Source of the DNA: Lutraria lutraria
Lineage: Eukaryota > Mollusca > Bivalvia > Venerida > Mactridae
Assembly (NCBI GenBank): GCA_964023205.1
Contig: OZ026840.1
Location: forward strand, 32,466,199 to 32,530,198
Direction of reading: 5' to 3'
Length of the DNA stretch: 64,000 bases
In this document: in pieces, positions 49,791 to 61,775 of the stretch
Numbering within the stretch: position 1 is the first letter of the stretch
How the letters are laid out: each line of letters opens with the position of its first letter
Notes under the pieces: generated by a model
Told to the model about the DNA's origin: nothing
The model's database searches: none
What the model saw: only the letters and a program-made list of their open reading frames with translations
Translations under genes and position numbers: made by a program

Positions 49791-49909
49791 CTGAAGTGGA
49801 TATATACACAGTATAGAAGTATCATGGGAAGGTTCTTCCATTGCAGCATCACAAAGAAGAGAAGTAGATGATTTCATTCTAATTTTTCTCTCATATTCTG
49901 ACAACCAAT
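49791..49909 (-). CDS. Internal coding exon of an unrecognised host gene
   Basis: In minus sense the acceptor ttgttgttgtttttgtag precedes 49909 and the donor CTTCAG|GTATGT follows 49791. The exon is 119 nt: two bases (AT) completing a split codon, then 39 codons reading WLSEYERKIRMKSSTSLLCD, then AAMEEPSHDTSILCIYPLQ. The other two frames contain early stops. The split codon joins G from exon 50687-50728 to give Asp (GAT). The end phase 0 matches exon 45974-46111. Product not recognised; no signal peptide or membrane segment is evident in the pieces seen. Confidence 0.72.
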
Positions 49910-50154
49910 CTACAAAAACAACAACAACAAAATTTCTATCTTATTTTCTTATTTTCTATGAACACTTATTACATGTAGAGATGTAGACTGCTGCATACGG
50001 AGAGCAAGGTAAGTATTGGTACAGAATCCAATTGGTTTACTGCCCGCTATAGTGGGATGGCAAAACTGGAAAAAGAAAATTCTTAGTCAAAGGCCCATAA
50101 CTCTGGCACCAGCATTCAGACTTCATTCATCCTGAGCACTTATGATGATGTTTT

Positions 50155-50266
50155 ATTGTTATACACCACAGGTGCCCGATGTACCTGGTCTGACATGCCC
50201 CCAATATTCACATAATAAATAATATATGTCAGACCAGATATGTCAGGCACCTGTGTTATACACAAT
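50155..50266. mobile_element. ~112-bp near-palindromic element
   Basis: Left arm 50155-50196 (attgttatacaccacaggtg then cccgatgtacctggtctgac). Right arm 50226-50266 is its complement (gtcagaccagatatgtcagg then cacctgtgttatacacaat) with few mismatches, around an AT-rich loop. Lies in an intron of the minus-strand gene. Confidence 0.85.
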
Positions 50267-50686
50267 ACTGCCAGTAAAGCAGTAAATATATTTTAAATAA
50301 CCGAGCTTGAACATCAACTACAAAATATCTATTATAACATTCAAATAACCACCTGGGTCTCCTTAGGCATAAAAGAAATATGTATTTTTCTGGCTACTTG
50401 TTCATTACAATAGGATAGGTAGGTTTGGGCTATTTTGCTCACTTGAAAGCACATGGAAAAGTTAAAAGCAACTGCTTACTTTCTCACATAAAGAGACATG
50501 GTCAGTAAGTTTTTATACAACATTCAGCAATAACATTACAATATCCTAACAAATAAATTGAAGAAAATTAAACAAACTATAAAATAGTAATACAAAATCA
50601 TCTGATGAAAGAATTCATAATTCAATTGTATAAAGCTCACATACCTGTGACCTAAAATTAATTTCGTTAGTAAAATATCAACCTAC

Positions 50687-50728
50687 CATGTGCCTGTCCG
50701 CTAACAATCTGAATGAAAACTGGTTCTC
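50687..50728 (-). CDS. Short internal coding exon of an unrecognised host gene
   Basis: In minus sense the acceptor cacacgtttgtaag precedes 50728 and the donor ACATG|GTAGGT follows 50687. The 42-nt exon is GA, then EPVFIQIVSGQAH, then a final G. The codon upstream in this frame would be TAA inside the intron, consistent with a true boundary. The trailing G pairs with AT of exon 49791-49909. At least one further 5' exon, ending with one spare base, must exist; I did not find it in the repeat-filled sequence upstream. Confidence 0.6.
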
Positions 50729-50867
50729 CTTACAAACGTGTGTACACTTTTCAAGAAGCATGAGAATTTTGCATCAAAAACTGGTTGACTAATGGGATGA
50801 TAGGAAAGCACTGAACCGTTTTATACTGTGATCTAAATTTGCTGTGTAAACAAAATGATAAACAAAC

Positions 50868-51437
50868 AAGAGAGCCAAGTGACCCTGCAATGCTCACCTG
50901 AGAAATGAGTTGTGGCAATATCACTTATGAATTTGATTTAAATTTGTGCTGCAATAAGTAATGGAAAATAAGACCTCAGGGATATCTTTTTAAGCAATTT
51001 TGTACAATGTTTGCTGCTACATGCAAAATATCTAAGCTCTAAACCTTGTGCTTTTAGACAAGTACTTTTTTATATTTTCCCCTATATAAATCTATTTGAA
51101 ACAAGTGACCCCTGGGGTGGGGCCAATTTTATTCCCAGGGACATTATTTTAGCAACTTTGTTAGAGGGTCTCTAGATGGTGTGCCATAGCTAATATCTAA
51201 GCTTTAGACCATGTGGTTCAAGACTGGATTTTTTTAGATTTTCCTTTTGGTTGCCATGGAAACCAGAGTACAGCATGTAATGAAATTCCTTTAGCATCTC
51301 TTGTAAAGGACCACCCAAAGATTATTCCTGTGGAGGTTCTTCAAATTTGACTGAGCCGTTTCAGAGGAAAGTCGATTGAAGAATTATGGGCAGACAGACG
51401 ACAGACAAAATACTATACTAATTTAGTACTTCACTCT
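50868..51437 (+). repeat. Dispersed repeat, 'aagagagccaagtgaccct' family
   Basis: Starts aacaagagagccaagtgacc then ctgcaatgctcacctgag, and ends with inverted ctcaggtgagct (51427-51438). Includes 'agacagacgacagacaaa' near the right end. Non-coding. Confidence 0.7.
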
Positions 51438-51574
51438 CAGGTGAGCTTAAAAAAATACTTCAAACCCTTGTACAATAAATTGACCAGTGTAGAATATGTT
51501 GTGTATTTTACAAAGGATGATAAGACCAAACCAGTTCAATTATTTGTTCATCGGATTTGCCATTCGCTTTTTAA

Positions 51575-51845
51575 TAACAAGAGGGCTATGATGGCCTTGT
51601 AAATGCTCACCAGGAAAAAAAGTCATTTGGAGACATTTTTTGGGAGAAATTTTTCTACACAAGTCCAAGTAAAAACAAGTGACCCTAAGGTCGGGGCCAA
51701 TTTTTACCTCAGGACCATAATATGAACAAATTTGGAAGAGGCCTCCTAGACAATACTACATACAAAATATCTTAGCTCTAGGCCTTGTGGTTTTGGAGAA
51801 GATTTTTCAAATTTTCCTATATAAAATGGAGTAAATCCCGGTGTA
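51575..51845 (+). repeat. Dispersed repeat, 'aagagggctatgatggcct' family
   Basis: Starts aacaagagggctatgatggc and shares 'ccttgtggttttggagaaga' and 'acaagtgaccctaagg'-type sequence with the preceding repeat, but is shorter. Confidence 0.6.
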
Positions 51846-51849
51846 TCAG

Positions 51850-52517
51850 GCCATCCCCCCTGGCCATTTTTTCCGAGAAAAAAGTGGCCTATGCCATTTC
51901 TTCCCCCTCTGGGCCACTAAATTCCCCCCCCCTGATTTTTTCATTTTATAAATCTACATCTTTCGCTTTATGCCTGCTTGTTCCTATTCCTGAGTTTATA
52001 TTTACTTCTGTATGTTCAAATTTCTGGGTTAGTATTTACTTCTGTATGTTCAATTTTCTGAATTTACATTTACTTCTGTGTGCTCATATTTGTAAGTTTT
52101 TACTTATGTCTGTAAGATCATATTTCTGAGTTTATACATGCGTCTGTACGTTCATATATTTCTGAGTTTATAATAATAAATAAATATTTACGTCTATAGT
52201 CCATATTTCTGAGTTTATATTTACTTCTGCGTGTTCATATTTCTGAGTTTATACTTACATCTTTATGTCCATATTTCTGAGTTTATACTTACATCTGTAT
52301 GTTCAGATTTCTGAGTTTATATTTACTTATATAGTCCATATTTTCTGAGTTTATATTTACTTCTAAATGATCATATTTCTGAGTTTATACTTATGTCTTT
52401 ATCGTCATATTTCTGAGTTTATATGCCATGAGGGGAAAAAGTGACAAAAAATGTAACCAATTTTATAATGGGTTAGCTTCATTTCAGAATTTAAGTTAGG
52501 GGAAAAAGTGGCCAAGA
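51850..52517. repeat. ~35-bp minisatellite inside inverted flanks
   Basis: About 13 diverged units of 'tctgagtttatatttacttc' + 'tgtatgttcatatt' occupy 51985-52425. The flanks are mutually inverted: ggccattttttccgag...aaaaagtggcc at about 51865-51892 on the left, and ggggaaaaagt...ggggaaaaagtggcc at 52433-52514 on the right. This suggests a foldback element that captured or grew a tandem array. The 114-codon plus frame 51785-52129 crosses it and is not a gene. Confidence 0.75.
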
Positions 52518-52518
52518 G

Positions 52519-53215
52519 AGAAACAAGAGGGCCATGATGGCCCTATATCGCTCACATGACAATCACTGTTCACTCATTAAAACTTTGTTTTGAACCAGTG
52601 ACCTAGTTTTTTACCCAAATTGACCCATGTTAGAACTTGTCCTACATATAAATAAGACAAACATTCTGACAATTTGGTGAATATCCAATCAAAACCATGA
52701 AACTATAGCATAGACAAGGTTTTCCTAAGATTTGACCTTGTGACCTAATTTTTGACCCCAGATGACCTTATAATGTTCTAATTTGTCTTACATATCATTA
52801 GACAAACATTCTGACAAAGTTTGGTGAAGACACAATCAACATTTGCCATCTACAGTATTAATAAGTTTTCCTAAGATTTGACCTCGTGACTATGTTTTTG
52901 ACCCTAGATGAGCCATATTTGAATTTATCCTTAATATCATTGAGACGAACAATTAGACAAGGTTTGGCAAATATCCAATTAAAACCATGCAATTTTGAGC
53001 TTTACAAGATTTTTACCTAAGATTTGACCTAGTGACCCAGTTCTTGACCCCGGCTGACCCATATTCTACCTTGACCCACATACAATTTAGGCAAACATTT
53101 TGACAAGGTTTGGTGAAGATTCAATCAAAACTGTGACAACTACAGTGTTAACAAAGTTTTCCTAAGATTTGACCTGGTGACCTAAGTTATTGACTCTAGA
53201 TGACCCATATTTGTA
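52519..53215 (+). repeat. Dispersed repeat, 'aagagggccatgatggccct' family, copy 1
   Basis: Begins gaaacaagagggccatgatg. Carries near-tandem subunits of ~145-150 bp around 'aagacaaacattctgacaa', '(g)gtgaagatccaatcaaaacc' and 'ttttcctaagatttgacct'. Nearly identical in its first 230 bp to 53484-53943. Confidence 0.85.
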
Positions 53216-53479
53216 CTTAAGGTGGATCGCGGGTTTCCTCCAGAAAAATAGTCATTGTTTTAGACGTCAACGTACGATAAATAAGTTTTGCATGAACAAC
53301 CTTTAATGTATCAGCTAACGCAGAAATGATATATTCAAATGATATTTCCATGGAAACCGGTCAAAAAGCGCCATCTAGCGGAGTGATATATTTTTCGTGG
53401 ATTTTCGTGTTATTTCCTGTATTGCTCCGATAATATTGTGTATTAAGTTATGCAATTTGCCTAACTGCAATGCTGGATC
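53216..53479 (+). repeat. Dispersed repeat, homologous to 45026-45258
   Basis: Same family and orientation as 45026-45258 (see the shared words listed there), lying between two copies of the aagagggcca family. This copy has an extra ~35 bp (cgtacgataaataagttttg region). Confidence 0.8.
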
Positions 53480-53483
53480 ATTT

Positions 53484-53943
53484 ACACAAGAGGGCCAAGA
53501 TGGCCCTATATCGCTCACATGACAATCACTGTTCACTCATTAAAACATTGTTTTGAACCGGTGACCTAGTTTTTGACCCCAGATGACCCATGTTAGAACT
53601 TGTCCTACATATAAATAAGACAAACATTCTGACAAAATTTGGTGAAGATCCAATCAAAACCATGAAAACTACAGCATAGACAAGGTTTTCCTAAGATTTG
53701 ACCTTGTGACCTGGTTTTTGACCCTAGGTGACCCATATTTGAACTTGTCCTTAATATCATTAAGACAAACAATCTGACAAGGTTTGGCCAAGATCCAATT
53801 AAAACCATGACATTTAGAGCTTTTACAAGATCTTTACCTAAGATTTGACCTGGTGACCCAGTTTTTGACCCCGGCTGACCCATGTTCAATCTTGACCCAC
53901 ATATCATTGAGGCAAACATTCTGACAAGGTTTGGTGAAGATTC
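53484..53943 (+). repeat. Dispersed repeat, 'aagagggccaagatggccct' family, copy 2
   Basis: Matches 52524-52760 closely from acaagagggcca onward, then continues through two more 'gacctggtgac' subunits. The 104-codon minus frame 53605-53919 is a by-product of the repeat. Confidence 0.85.
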
Positions 53944-56895
53944 AATTGCAAACTCCCTATCAACTGAGTTACAGGGTCACTAAATATTAATTCAGCAAAG
54001 CTTTACTCTATTCCTATATCCAACTTCAACATAATAGAAATAATTGAAATAATTTTGGCCATATCATTTCAATTGCTGTTTGGGAACATGGATTTTCTTG
54101 AGTGGCTCATGTCAAATCTGACTGGAGAGACTACTTATTAATTATGGCCAGCAGGGAGTTAACACTCTTAAACTGAGGACCTTGAACCCCTAGCTGTTGT
54201 CACTGCTTGGACATTAGTAAATTAGTTCTACTTTCTACTCTGGACCACATGGACTAACACCATGCATGTTAAGATTCACAAAAAGAGCCAACTATCTAAA
54301 CTTGACATTTTTATGTGGGTCATAATGATGTGCATCTCTTGGTCAAGGACAGTTGGTGTAACATATAGTGGCCTCATACATGTTTGTTATTATATTACAA
54401 ATGTATATGAATATAATTAATTGATTGATTAATTAAAAGAAAATAATTACATATTTGACAGAGACAAGCATTAGATCTAATTTAAACAAATTATATTATG
54501 TACATGCATTTATATATGTCTACAGCTGCATAGTTTGCACTTGAAAGTATTCATATGGAACAATTTTGGTCAATTTCCGTAAGAAGTCTCCCTTTCGAGA
54601 TCGAGCTGATTAAGCTGATACCAACTATTGGATTGTTTCCCTTTACGTCATCTGATAGAACACATGATATTGCTCAAAATTTACCGTGTCACCAATATAG
54701 CCCCAGGAAATTGATAGGCAATAAAACCGCGGGTGGTATTATACAAGCTTGTAATATACGTAATTATCTGTGTATGAACATGGATAGTATAATGTACAAC
54801 AGAGAAAATGCCAGCGTAGTTGGCAAGTAAAAGATGTTAATGCAGTTATAGAAAAAATATTATTATTTTGTTATAGATTTTTTTAAAATCTGAAAATCCA
54901 TGATTATATTATTTTATTAATGTGGTTGTTAATAGCATTATACAGCACCAGAACCAATTTTCTTATTACAAGTGATCGAAAACGAAAGTTTGTATGCATG
55001 TAACATTTAGTATAATTTATGTGTTGCTTATTGTGTCTTAGCCATAAAATGAGTAAAACATTGATAAATTAATATGTTGTGTATGACTTTGAAATAGAAA
55101 GACAATTTGGATTTTGATCCATTAATCATTCACACCCAGAACTAGCACTAATTTACACTGGCTGTGTGTAATAAGAATATTTAAACATAATCTAAATAGT
55201 CCAGAACAAAGATCGAGGACTTATATAATGTAGTTGTAATTGTTTCTTGAACAATTTCCTCAAAGTCAAAATCCTTCTCACTTCATGCTTATGTGAAAAT
55301 ATGAGGAACATAATGTACAAACAATGTATAAAATCAAAATACTGACTATCAATATTTACCTGATGCTCAATATCAAAAATATCTAAATAAAAAATTATCG
55401 CTTTTTAAATGGCGTATTTCGCACCTTTTCAAAACAACAATCAGAAGACCTGCTCAATTCTAATTGCTTTAAAACTGTTAATCGACAGATAAACGATATT
55501 ATGTATAAACTATAGTATTACAATTTACATGTGTATGTCAGTTCGTACTAAAATAAAGCGCAGAAACAATCATGGTGAATAATAAAGATTTTGGTACATT
55601 TATTAATATTAAATACATGTATTAGAACTGTACGTATCATAAACACTCGTTTAATCATTTAAAAAATATAATGCTTTAAGTTTTGTAGAATTTGTATTAA
55701 CTTTATAAAAAACTACTCAAAACTTTCCTTACAGTAATGCCATAATTGTCTACTGGAATCATCAATTTACAATATCTTATCTTATTACAATAGAATTATG
55801 GAACTAAAATTGTATTTAGACTTAAGTATAACAGCTCATCGCCACTACAACATACACAAAACTATGAGTACATGAAATAAAATTTAATGCAATTATTTAA
55901 TAAATAACAATTCAGTACATGTACAATGGAAAGAAATATTAGATCGTATCAAGGGCATATATATACATGTATATACATACATATGTATATAAGTGCTTGA
56001 TTGATATAGCAAATAAATATGGTATTATCACGATTTTTATTGACATATTGTTTCATGCATCTTTTCAAATTCACAAGAACTTAAATTTACGCCTACAAGG
56101 GATTTTCTACCATAAAGCTGTTTAAGGATATATCTACATTCCAATGTGTATAAGCCACCCGCTGTGCTTAGTTTGTACATGCATCAGTAAACATCGGCCA
56201 AACGGAAATTACCGAAGATCGAGCTCAAACAAAAGCAATATTTGTCAAAACATGGTGTTACAAATCATTAAAAATACTGTACAAGATGTATATTTATTTT
56301 ATTTTGGTTTATATCATTTTACAGGAAAAGAATTTCTCTAAAATGTCATATGTGGTAATTTATTGGCAACTTATGAATTGTTTGTCAATTTTTAGTCTGA
56401 AATTTGGCAAAAAATCATTTTCTTCAATATTTACAGAACATAGAGTAAATTTTGAACCGTTTTACCTATTTCATACAAGTGCAAAAATACTGCCCAAGAT
56501 AGATAGTTATTTAAAATTAAATTACACAATTTGAAAGGTAAAGATTTTATCTACAATTTCATATGTGGTAATTTATTGGCATTTACCGAATAAAGATTTT
56601 ATAGCAAGTTTTAAATTATTTCCCTATATAATCTATATAGAGTTAAACTGGGCAATTGTTATCTGATTGTGGTTTATCGAGTCATTTCAAGGGAGATAAC
56701 AACATCGATTAAATCGATTATTGGTTCAGTATTGTTCCATATGTAATTGTTGTGATGGACTTATCATATAGAGACAGTTGTATGATAATTAATAAGTAAT
56801 TTTAGTATATAATTATCAACATAACCCTTCACTTTTGGCAATACAAAAGCAGTATGACATTAATAGCCCAGTCATCATAAATTGTTTGGGGAATA
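53944..56895. other. Long AT-rich stretch; one weak ORF
   Basis: Nothing convincing. The plus frame 54555-54830 (91 codons, MEQFWSISVRSLPFEIELIK...) is locally less AT-rich than its surroundings and has mixed residues, so it might be an exon. It has no recognised motif, and an internal GTAAGA at 54580 weakens a single-exon reading. Other frames (56144-56341, 56286-56534) are AT-driven. A (TA/CATG) simple stretch lies at 55958-55992. Confidence 0.4.
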
Positions 56896-56899
56896 CATT

Positions 56900-57180
56900 A
56901 GTACATAAGCCATTTTTGGTATATCGGTTCTGTTCGTGGTGAATAACACCCAGAAAATAGTCCCCAAGAATCCCATTGGTGCAAAAGTGATATTTTTGGG
57001 CTAAAAGTTGAAAAAAAAAAAAAAAAAATGGGAATGTCTGTAATCAATGTATAATTCAAAAACTTTTTGACCAAATGAGTTTTGATTTTCCAAGATGATG
57101 TGTTTGATGAAAGATTTAGTTTTACATTCGAGTCGAATCCAAAATGGCCACCATAATCCAAAATGGCTGCCAAAATGTTG
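56900..57180. repeat. Dispersed repeat with 'ccaaaatggccaccataatc'
   Basis: Includes the doublet 'ccaaaatggccaccataatc'/'ccaaaatggctgcc' (57128-57175) and an A-run of ~18 (57011-57028). The 91-codon minus frame crossing it (poly-Phe) is spurious. Confidence 0.5.
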
Positions 57181-57639
57181 TTTTTACTGTTCTACATATC
57201 AGTCATTCTAATTACAAATGTAAGAAGAATAGGGATTACTTTTATCTTATTTATGATGAATTTCTTTTTAAAAACTCAATATTGAAACTTATAAAGCACT
57301 AAATGTAATTTTTTACATAAACTGTAAAAACTCGAATATGACATTCTAGAACACTATACTTGTTAAACTTCAGATATACCCAAGACACTTTTAAACCTTT
57401 GATATTGATGCATATTGACAACTTTTGTATTTTAATGTTGATTATGCATGATATAAATCCTGTATGGCTGCTTCAGTCTGGTATGGCTGCTAAATTTGTG
57501 TCGATGCGCCACTAGTAAAACAAAATTAAACAATTGATTGGACAATAATGAAAGACGCCAATGCAAATTAAGACCTATAGATCTACATCCAGCAATAGGT
57601 TCCTTCTCTTCACTTTAATCTTTTCTGACTAGTTCTCAG

Positions 57640-58150
57640 AGGATGACTTTTTTCCAAACGCAGTAGCTAGTGCCTCTTCTTGAGGGTAGTCTGTATCATT
57701 GTTGTCAACAGACAAATGATTAATTGGAGATGAGCCTTTTCCATTAAATTTGTGGATCATATTCCATGTCTTTTTAATTGAGGTTCGATTATTCAGTTTT
57801 GAAACAAACTGTCTCCCAAATGTTTCGTGTCTTTTTAAAAAAATTTTCGAGCTTTTGCTCTTGATACACTGAAGGAGTTAAGATTTACATCAGTTAGTCT
57901 CAGATTAAATTTCTTAAGGGCCTCCTTGAGGGTTTAGGTAGCCCTCTTAAAGTCATCATTATACCATACATGTGTAGTTTGTCATGACTTTTAGAGTTGG
58001 TGGAGGTCAGAAGGATTGAGCCTTCAGCTGTCTCTATGGGCAGCAAAGTAAGAATGTCAGACACATCCTCACTATTCTCTAACTTTTCATGATTGATAGC
58101 TTCCGTGGTTTTGACTGGTCTTTTTTTCAATTTATTTTTATTCTTCATAC
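57640..58150 (-). pseudogene. LINE fragment: linker between endonuclease and RT
   Basis: In minus sense, KKRPVKTTEAINHEKLENSE...DKLH, then YNDDFKRAT, TLKEALKKFNLRL and SRAKARKFF, then in another frame KRHETFGRQFVSKLNNRTSI, KKTWNMIHKFNGKGSS and EEALATAFGKKSSSEN. The block W(Y)NDDFKRA ... RTSIKKTWNMI.KFNGK ... EEA.A.AF is characteristic of the segment between the endonuclease and RT of LINE polyproteins. Several frameshifts; no EN or RT attached. Confidence 0.75.
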
Positions 58151-58334
58151 TTGTACAACCATATGGATTGTTATGTTACATATTTTTAACATACATGTTA
58201 TAGATGATAAATTATAATTCAAAACCGGCCCATTTGGTGTTGTGCTGATTTAACTTGTCATTTATCAATGCTATTTCGTTTTCTAATTTTATTCTTATTT
58301 TAAGATACACAACTAAGTTATCAAACTTTAGTGC

Positions 58335-60760
58335 TTGATTTCTATATTGCTTGAAATACGTAAGATTTCATGAGAAGTAAAATGAAATTAATTACATTTC
58401 TTCTTTTAATATTTTCCTTGTTTATTATTCCAAAACATATTGTTTTTAAGTTCAAAGAACATTTCAGGTTTCTATCGGATAGAAAAATTCCAAGTTTATT
58501 CCACAAATGTTGCACATGATTACATTCCCAAAACAAATGCTCTAATGTTTCCACTTGCATGTTACAAAAATAGCATAAACATGATTCTGAGATCTTGCAT
58601 TTATGTAATGATTTATTTGTTGGTAAAATTCTCATTAAGTACTTGTATTGAAAACTTCTTACTTTTACATCTATAGTAGCTTTTTTTGTTTGAGAGTATA
58701 TTTTTGTCCACTGTAATGACTCATTTGGGAATATTGATGACCATTTTGTTTCGGACTTTATTTTGCTTTAGTTTTCAGCTGTGTCTCAGAGCAATTTGTT
58801 GGGCTCTTTAGATTTTAATAATTTGTCAAATAATCTTTCTTGTTGTGTGTATTATACCCTATTGAGTTAGTGCCTTCTTTAGATTCATAGAAACACTGGA
58901 TATTAGATTAAAGTATCTTAAATACTGCATGTCATCTATGTTATATAAATTTTTATGTTTTCAAAATTATAGAAGGCTTTTGTTCTATAATCAAAAATAT
59001 GTGTTAATTTCGTTATTCCCTTTTCATGCCAATCTTTGTAATAAAACGTTTTGTTACAAAGTTTGATTTCCGTATTGTTCCATATTAATTGTTTACTTAT
59101 TTCTACATTATTTTCATTTTTATTTATACTTATCCAAGATCGTAATATATCTTCTAAAAAAATATATTTCCATTGCTTAGTGCTTTTGCATCACTTTCAG
59201 ATATGTGTAACAAGGTATAAAACTATGCCATGAAATGTTTTTAATTTCAATAAATAATTTCATATTGTTATATAAAAATTACTTTCTATTAAGTTTCTTT
59301 ATAATTATAATGTTATTGCTAGACACACAAAAATGTAATGTTTGTTCTAAGTTCTGTGTGTTAATCAATTAGTTTTTCACACCAATCAATTTTACATATT
59401 TCAAATTCTAACTTCTATAAATATGTTTTATCACCTTAGATTAGGTAATTAGTTTTAAGCTTTATCAAAACAGACTTAGGTCAATCTGCCATATGGCTTC
59501 AATAAGTTATTATAAGTTATCATTTAAGTATTTCCTGCCAATATGTTTTAATTCTATTGGTCAAAATTTATAAAAGGTCCAGCCCCTTTTCTCATTGATT
59601 ATTTTGTTATTTATTATTAAGTTAGTCTTCACTTAGTCTTCAAAGAAGTTACATCTGAATTTATGTCATCTGGTTTATCAACTTATATCTTTTAGAACTG
59701 AATATTTTAAACGTTTGTTATGACTGAATAAAATAGTGAAAATACTGAATTGGACTAGTTGTGTATAATTCCAAGACATACACATTTGGTACCCTTATAT
59801 GCAAGAGGTACCAACAACAAAGACACTGTGCAGCCGAGGTGTTGGATACAATCGGGGTGGTCGGCCCCATAAGCTAATTCCCCGCCAACACATATCCAGG
59901 AGCCGACGCCTCAGCCCGGCCCTCGGTCACATATGTTACATTGAAATATTAGCTCTCCTCCTTTTTTATTTAGTATTGATTGATAAAAGATTTTCCAATG
60001 TCCATTATTGTTCTTATCTATTAATCTTTTTATCCAGCATCCCTTAAGAGCATTAAGAAAATAGTTCAAGTTGACCATTCTTATTGCTCCTAAGTATAAT
60101 CTAATACAAATATTTGTATCTCTTTTAAGCTTATCAGGTTTTTTGTTCAACAAAAATTTAAACATCTGTGTGGTTATATTTTGTATAATTTGTTTATATG
60201 GGTTTTGTAGAACAGTTAATGGGTAGATAAGTTTGGGAAGTGCGAATGTTTTCAAGACAGTAACTTTTCCTAGTAATGTTAATTTCCTATGTTGCCATTG
60301 TTTTAAACAGTTATTGAAACTTCCAATTTTAGGCATTACATTTAGTTTAAGATTTTGTTCTTTATCATTTGTAATATTATGCCAAGAGTTTGAGCTGAGT
60401 CGGATCTCGATGTCCAATTAAATTGTTTGTCTTGACTGTTAGTGTTCTTCAAAGAACTTTAATTCATAACACATTTGTTTTATTAGTATTAAGTTTTAAT
60501 CCTGAGACACATTCAAAATTTGAAATAACATCTACTAATTTTTCAAAAGATTGTTTAGAGCGGTTATTCATAAAAGTGGCATCATCTGCAAACAGTGACT
60601 GTTTTATTTCAATGTTATTAATAGTAATACTTTTAATGGACATACTTTTCTTTCTGAATATAATTTGATAGAATTAATCGCTGCATATAATGCAGAGGGA
60701 AGAAGAGAGAGGACAGGCTGCCCTTGTCTAAACTCCTCAATGTATATTCAAAGCTTCGTA
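58335..60760 (-). pseudogene. LINE RT: palm end, thumb and C-terminal zinc region
   Basis: Reading leftwards: EEFRQGQPVLSLLPSALYAA (about 60690-60745; usual GVRQGCPLSPLLF), SLFADDATFMNNRS (about 60600; the FADD catalytic motif), SNFECVSGLKLNTNKTN, then QWQHRKLTLLGKVTVLKTFA and KGCWIKRLIDKNNNGHWKIF (59911-60417), KDWHEKGITKLTHIFDYRTK (about 59000). The end is a Cys-His cluster CYFCNMQVETLEHLFWEC (58342-58635), the zf-RVT-like tail. The L1-like order is intact but with many stops and frameshifts. It continues upstream at 61775-62050 beyond an insertion. Confidence 0.9.
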
Positions 60761-61775
60761 AAAACAAGAGCTCAGCGGTCAGAGACATATGCCCCCCCAA
60801 ACAGGGCCTTGACACAGAGTTATCGCTCAAACGATTTTCACACTCCATGACACAGTGACCTTGACCTTTGACCTAGTGACCCCAATTTCAAAAGGGGTCA
60901 TCTACTGTCCAAGGCCAATGCACCTGCAAAGTATCAGGCCCGTCAGTCAATCCGTTGACGAGTTATCGATGGGAAACGTTTTTCACACTCCATGTCACAG
61001 TGGCCTTGACCTTTGACCTAGTGACCCCAATTTCAATAGGGGTAACCTAGTGTCCGAGGCCAATGCACCTGCGAAGTATAAGGCCAATCAGTCAATCCGT
61101 TGGAGAGTTATCGATCGGAAACGATTTTCACACTCCATGTCACAATGACCTTGACCTTTGACCTAGTGATCCCAATTTCAATAGGGGTCACCTAGTGTCC
61201 GAGGATAATGTACCTGCGAAGTATAAGGCAAATCAGTCAATCCGTTGGAGAGTTATCGATCGGAAACGATTTTCACACTCCATGTCACAGTGACCTTGAC
61301 CTTTGACCTAGTGACCCCAATGTCAATAGGGGTCACCTAGTGTCCAAGGCAATTGCACCTGCAAAATATCAGGCCCATCAGTCAATCCGTTGACGAGTTA
61401 TCGATTGGAAACGATTTTCACACTCAATGTCACAGTGACCTTGACCTTTGACCTAGTGACCTCAATTTGAATAGGGGTCAACTACTGCCCAAGGCCAATG
61501 CACCTGCAAAGTATCAGACCCATCGGTCAATCCGTTGACGAGTTATCGATCGGAAACGATTTTCACACTCAATGTCACAGTGACCTTGACCTTTGACATA
61601 GTGACCCCAATTTCAATAGGGATCATCTACTGTCCAGGGTCAATGTACCTGCGAAGTATCAGGCCCATCGGTCAATCCGTTGACGAGTTTTCCATCGGAA
61701 ACTAACTGGTCTACCGACAGACAGACAGACTAGCAAAACAATATACCCCCTCTTCTTCGAAGGGGGGCATAATAA
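60760..61775. repeat. ~1-kb tandem-unit element inserted in the LINE
   Basis: Seven units of ~145 bp, marked by 'gagttatcgatcggaaacga' at about 60816, 60959, 61104, 61249, 61393, 61538 and 61684, each with 'ccttgacctttgacctagtg' and 'gtcaatccgttg'. Starts aaaacaagagctcagcgg, ends cgaaggggggcat after a (GACA)n-like run. It separates two halves of one RT domain. Confidence 0.9.

Noticed and set aside
51785..52129. 114-codon plus ORF
   Set aside because: Crosses the 35-bp minisatellite and its flank; residue repeats mirror the DNA repeat.
53605..53919. 104-codon minus ORF
   Set aside because: By-product of the aagagggcca repeat; the same frame fragments appear at 31781-31996.
60078..60848. Plus-strand ORFs at 60233, 60423 and 60665
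   Set aside because: Complement of the minus-strand LINE RT, which shows real motifs (FADD, RQG).
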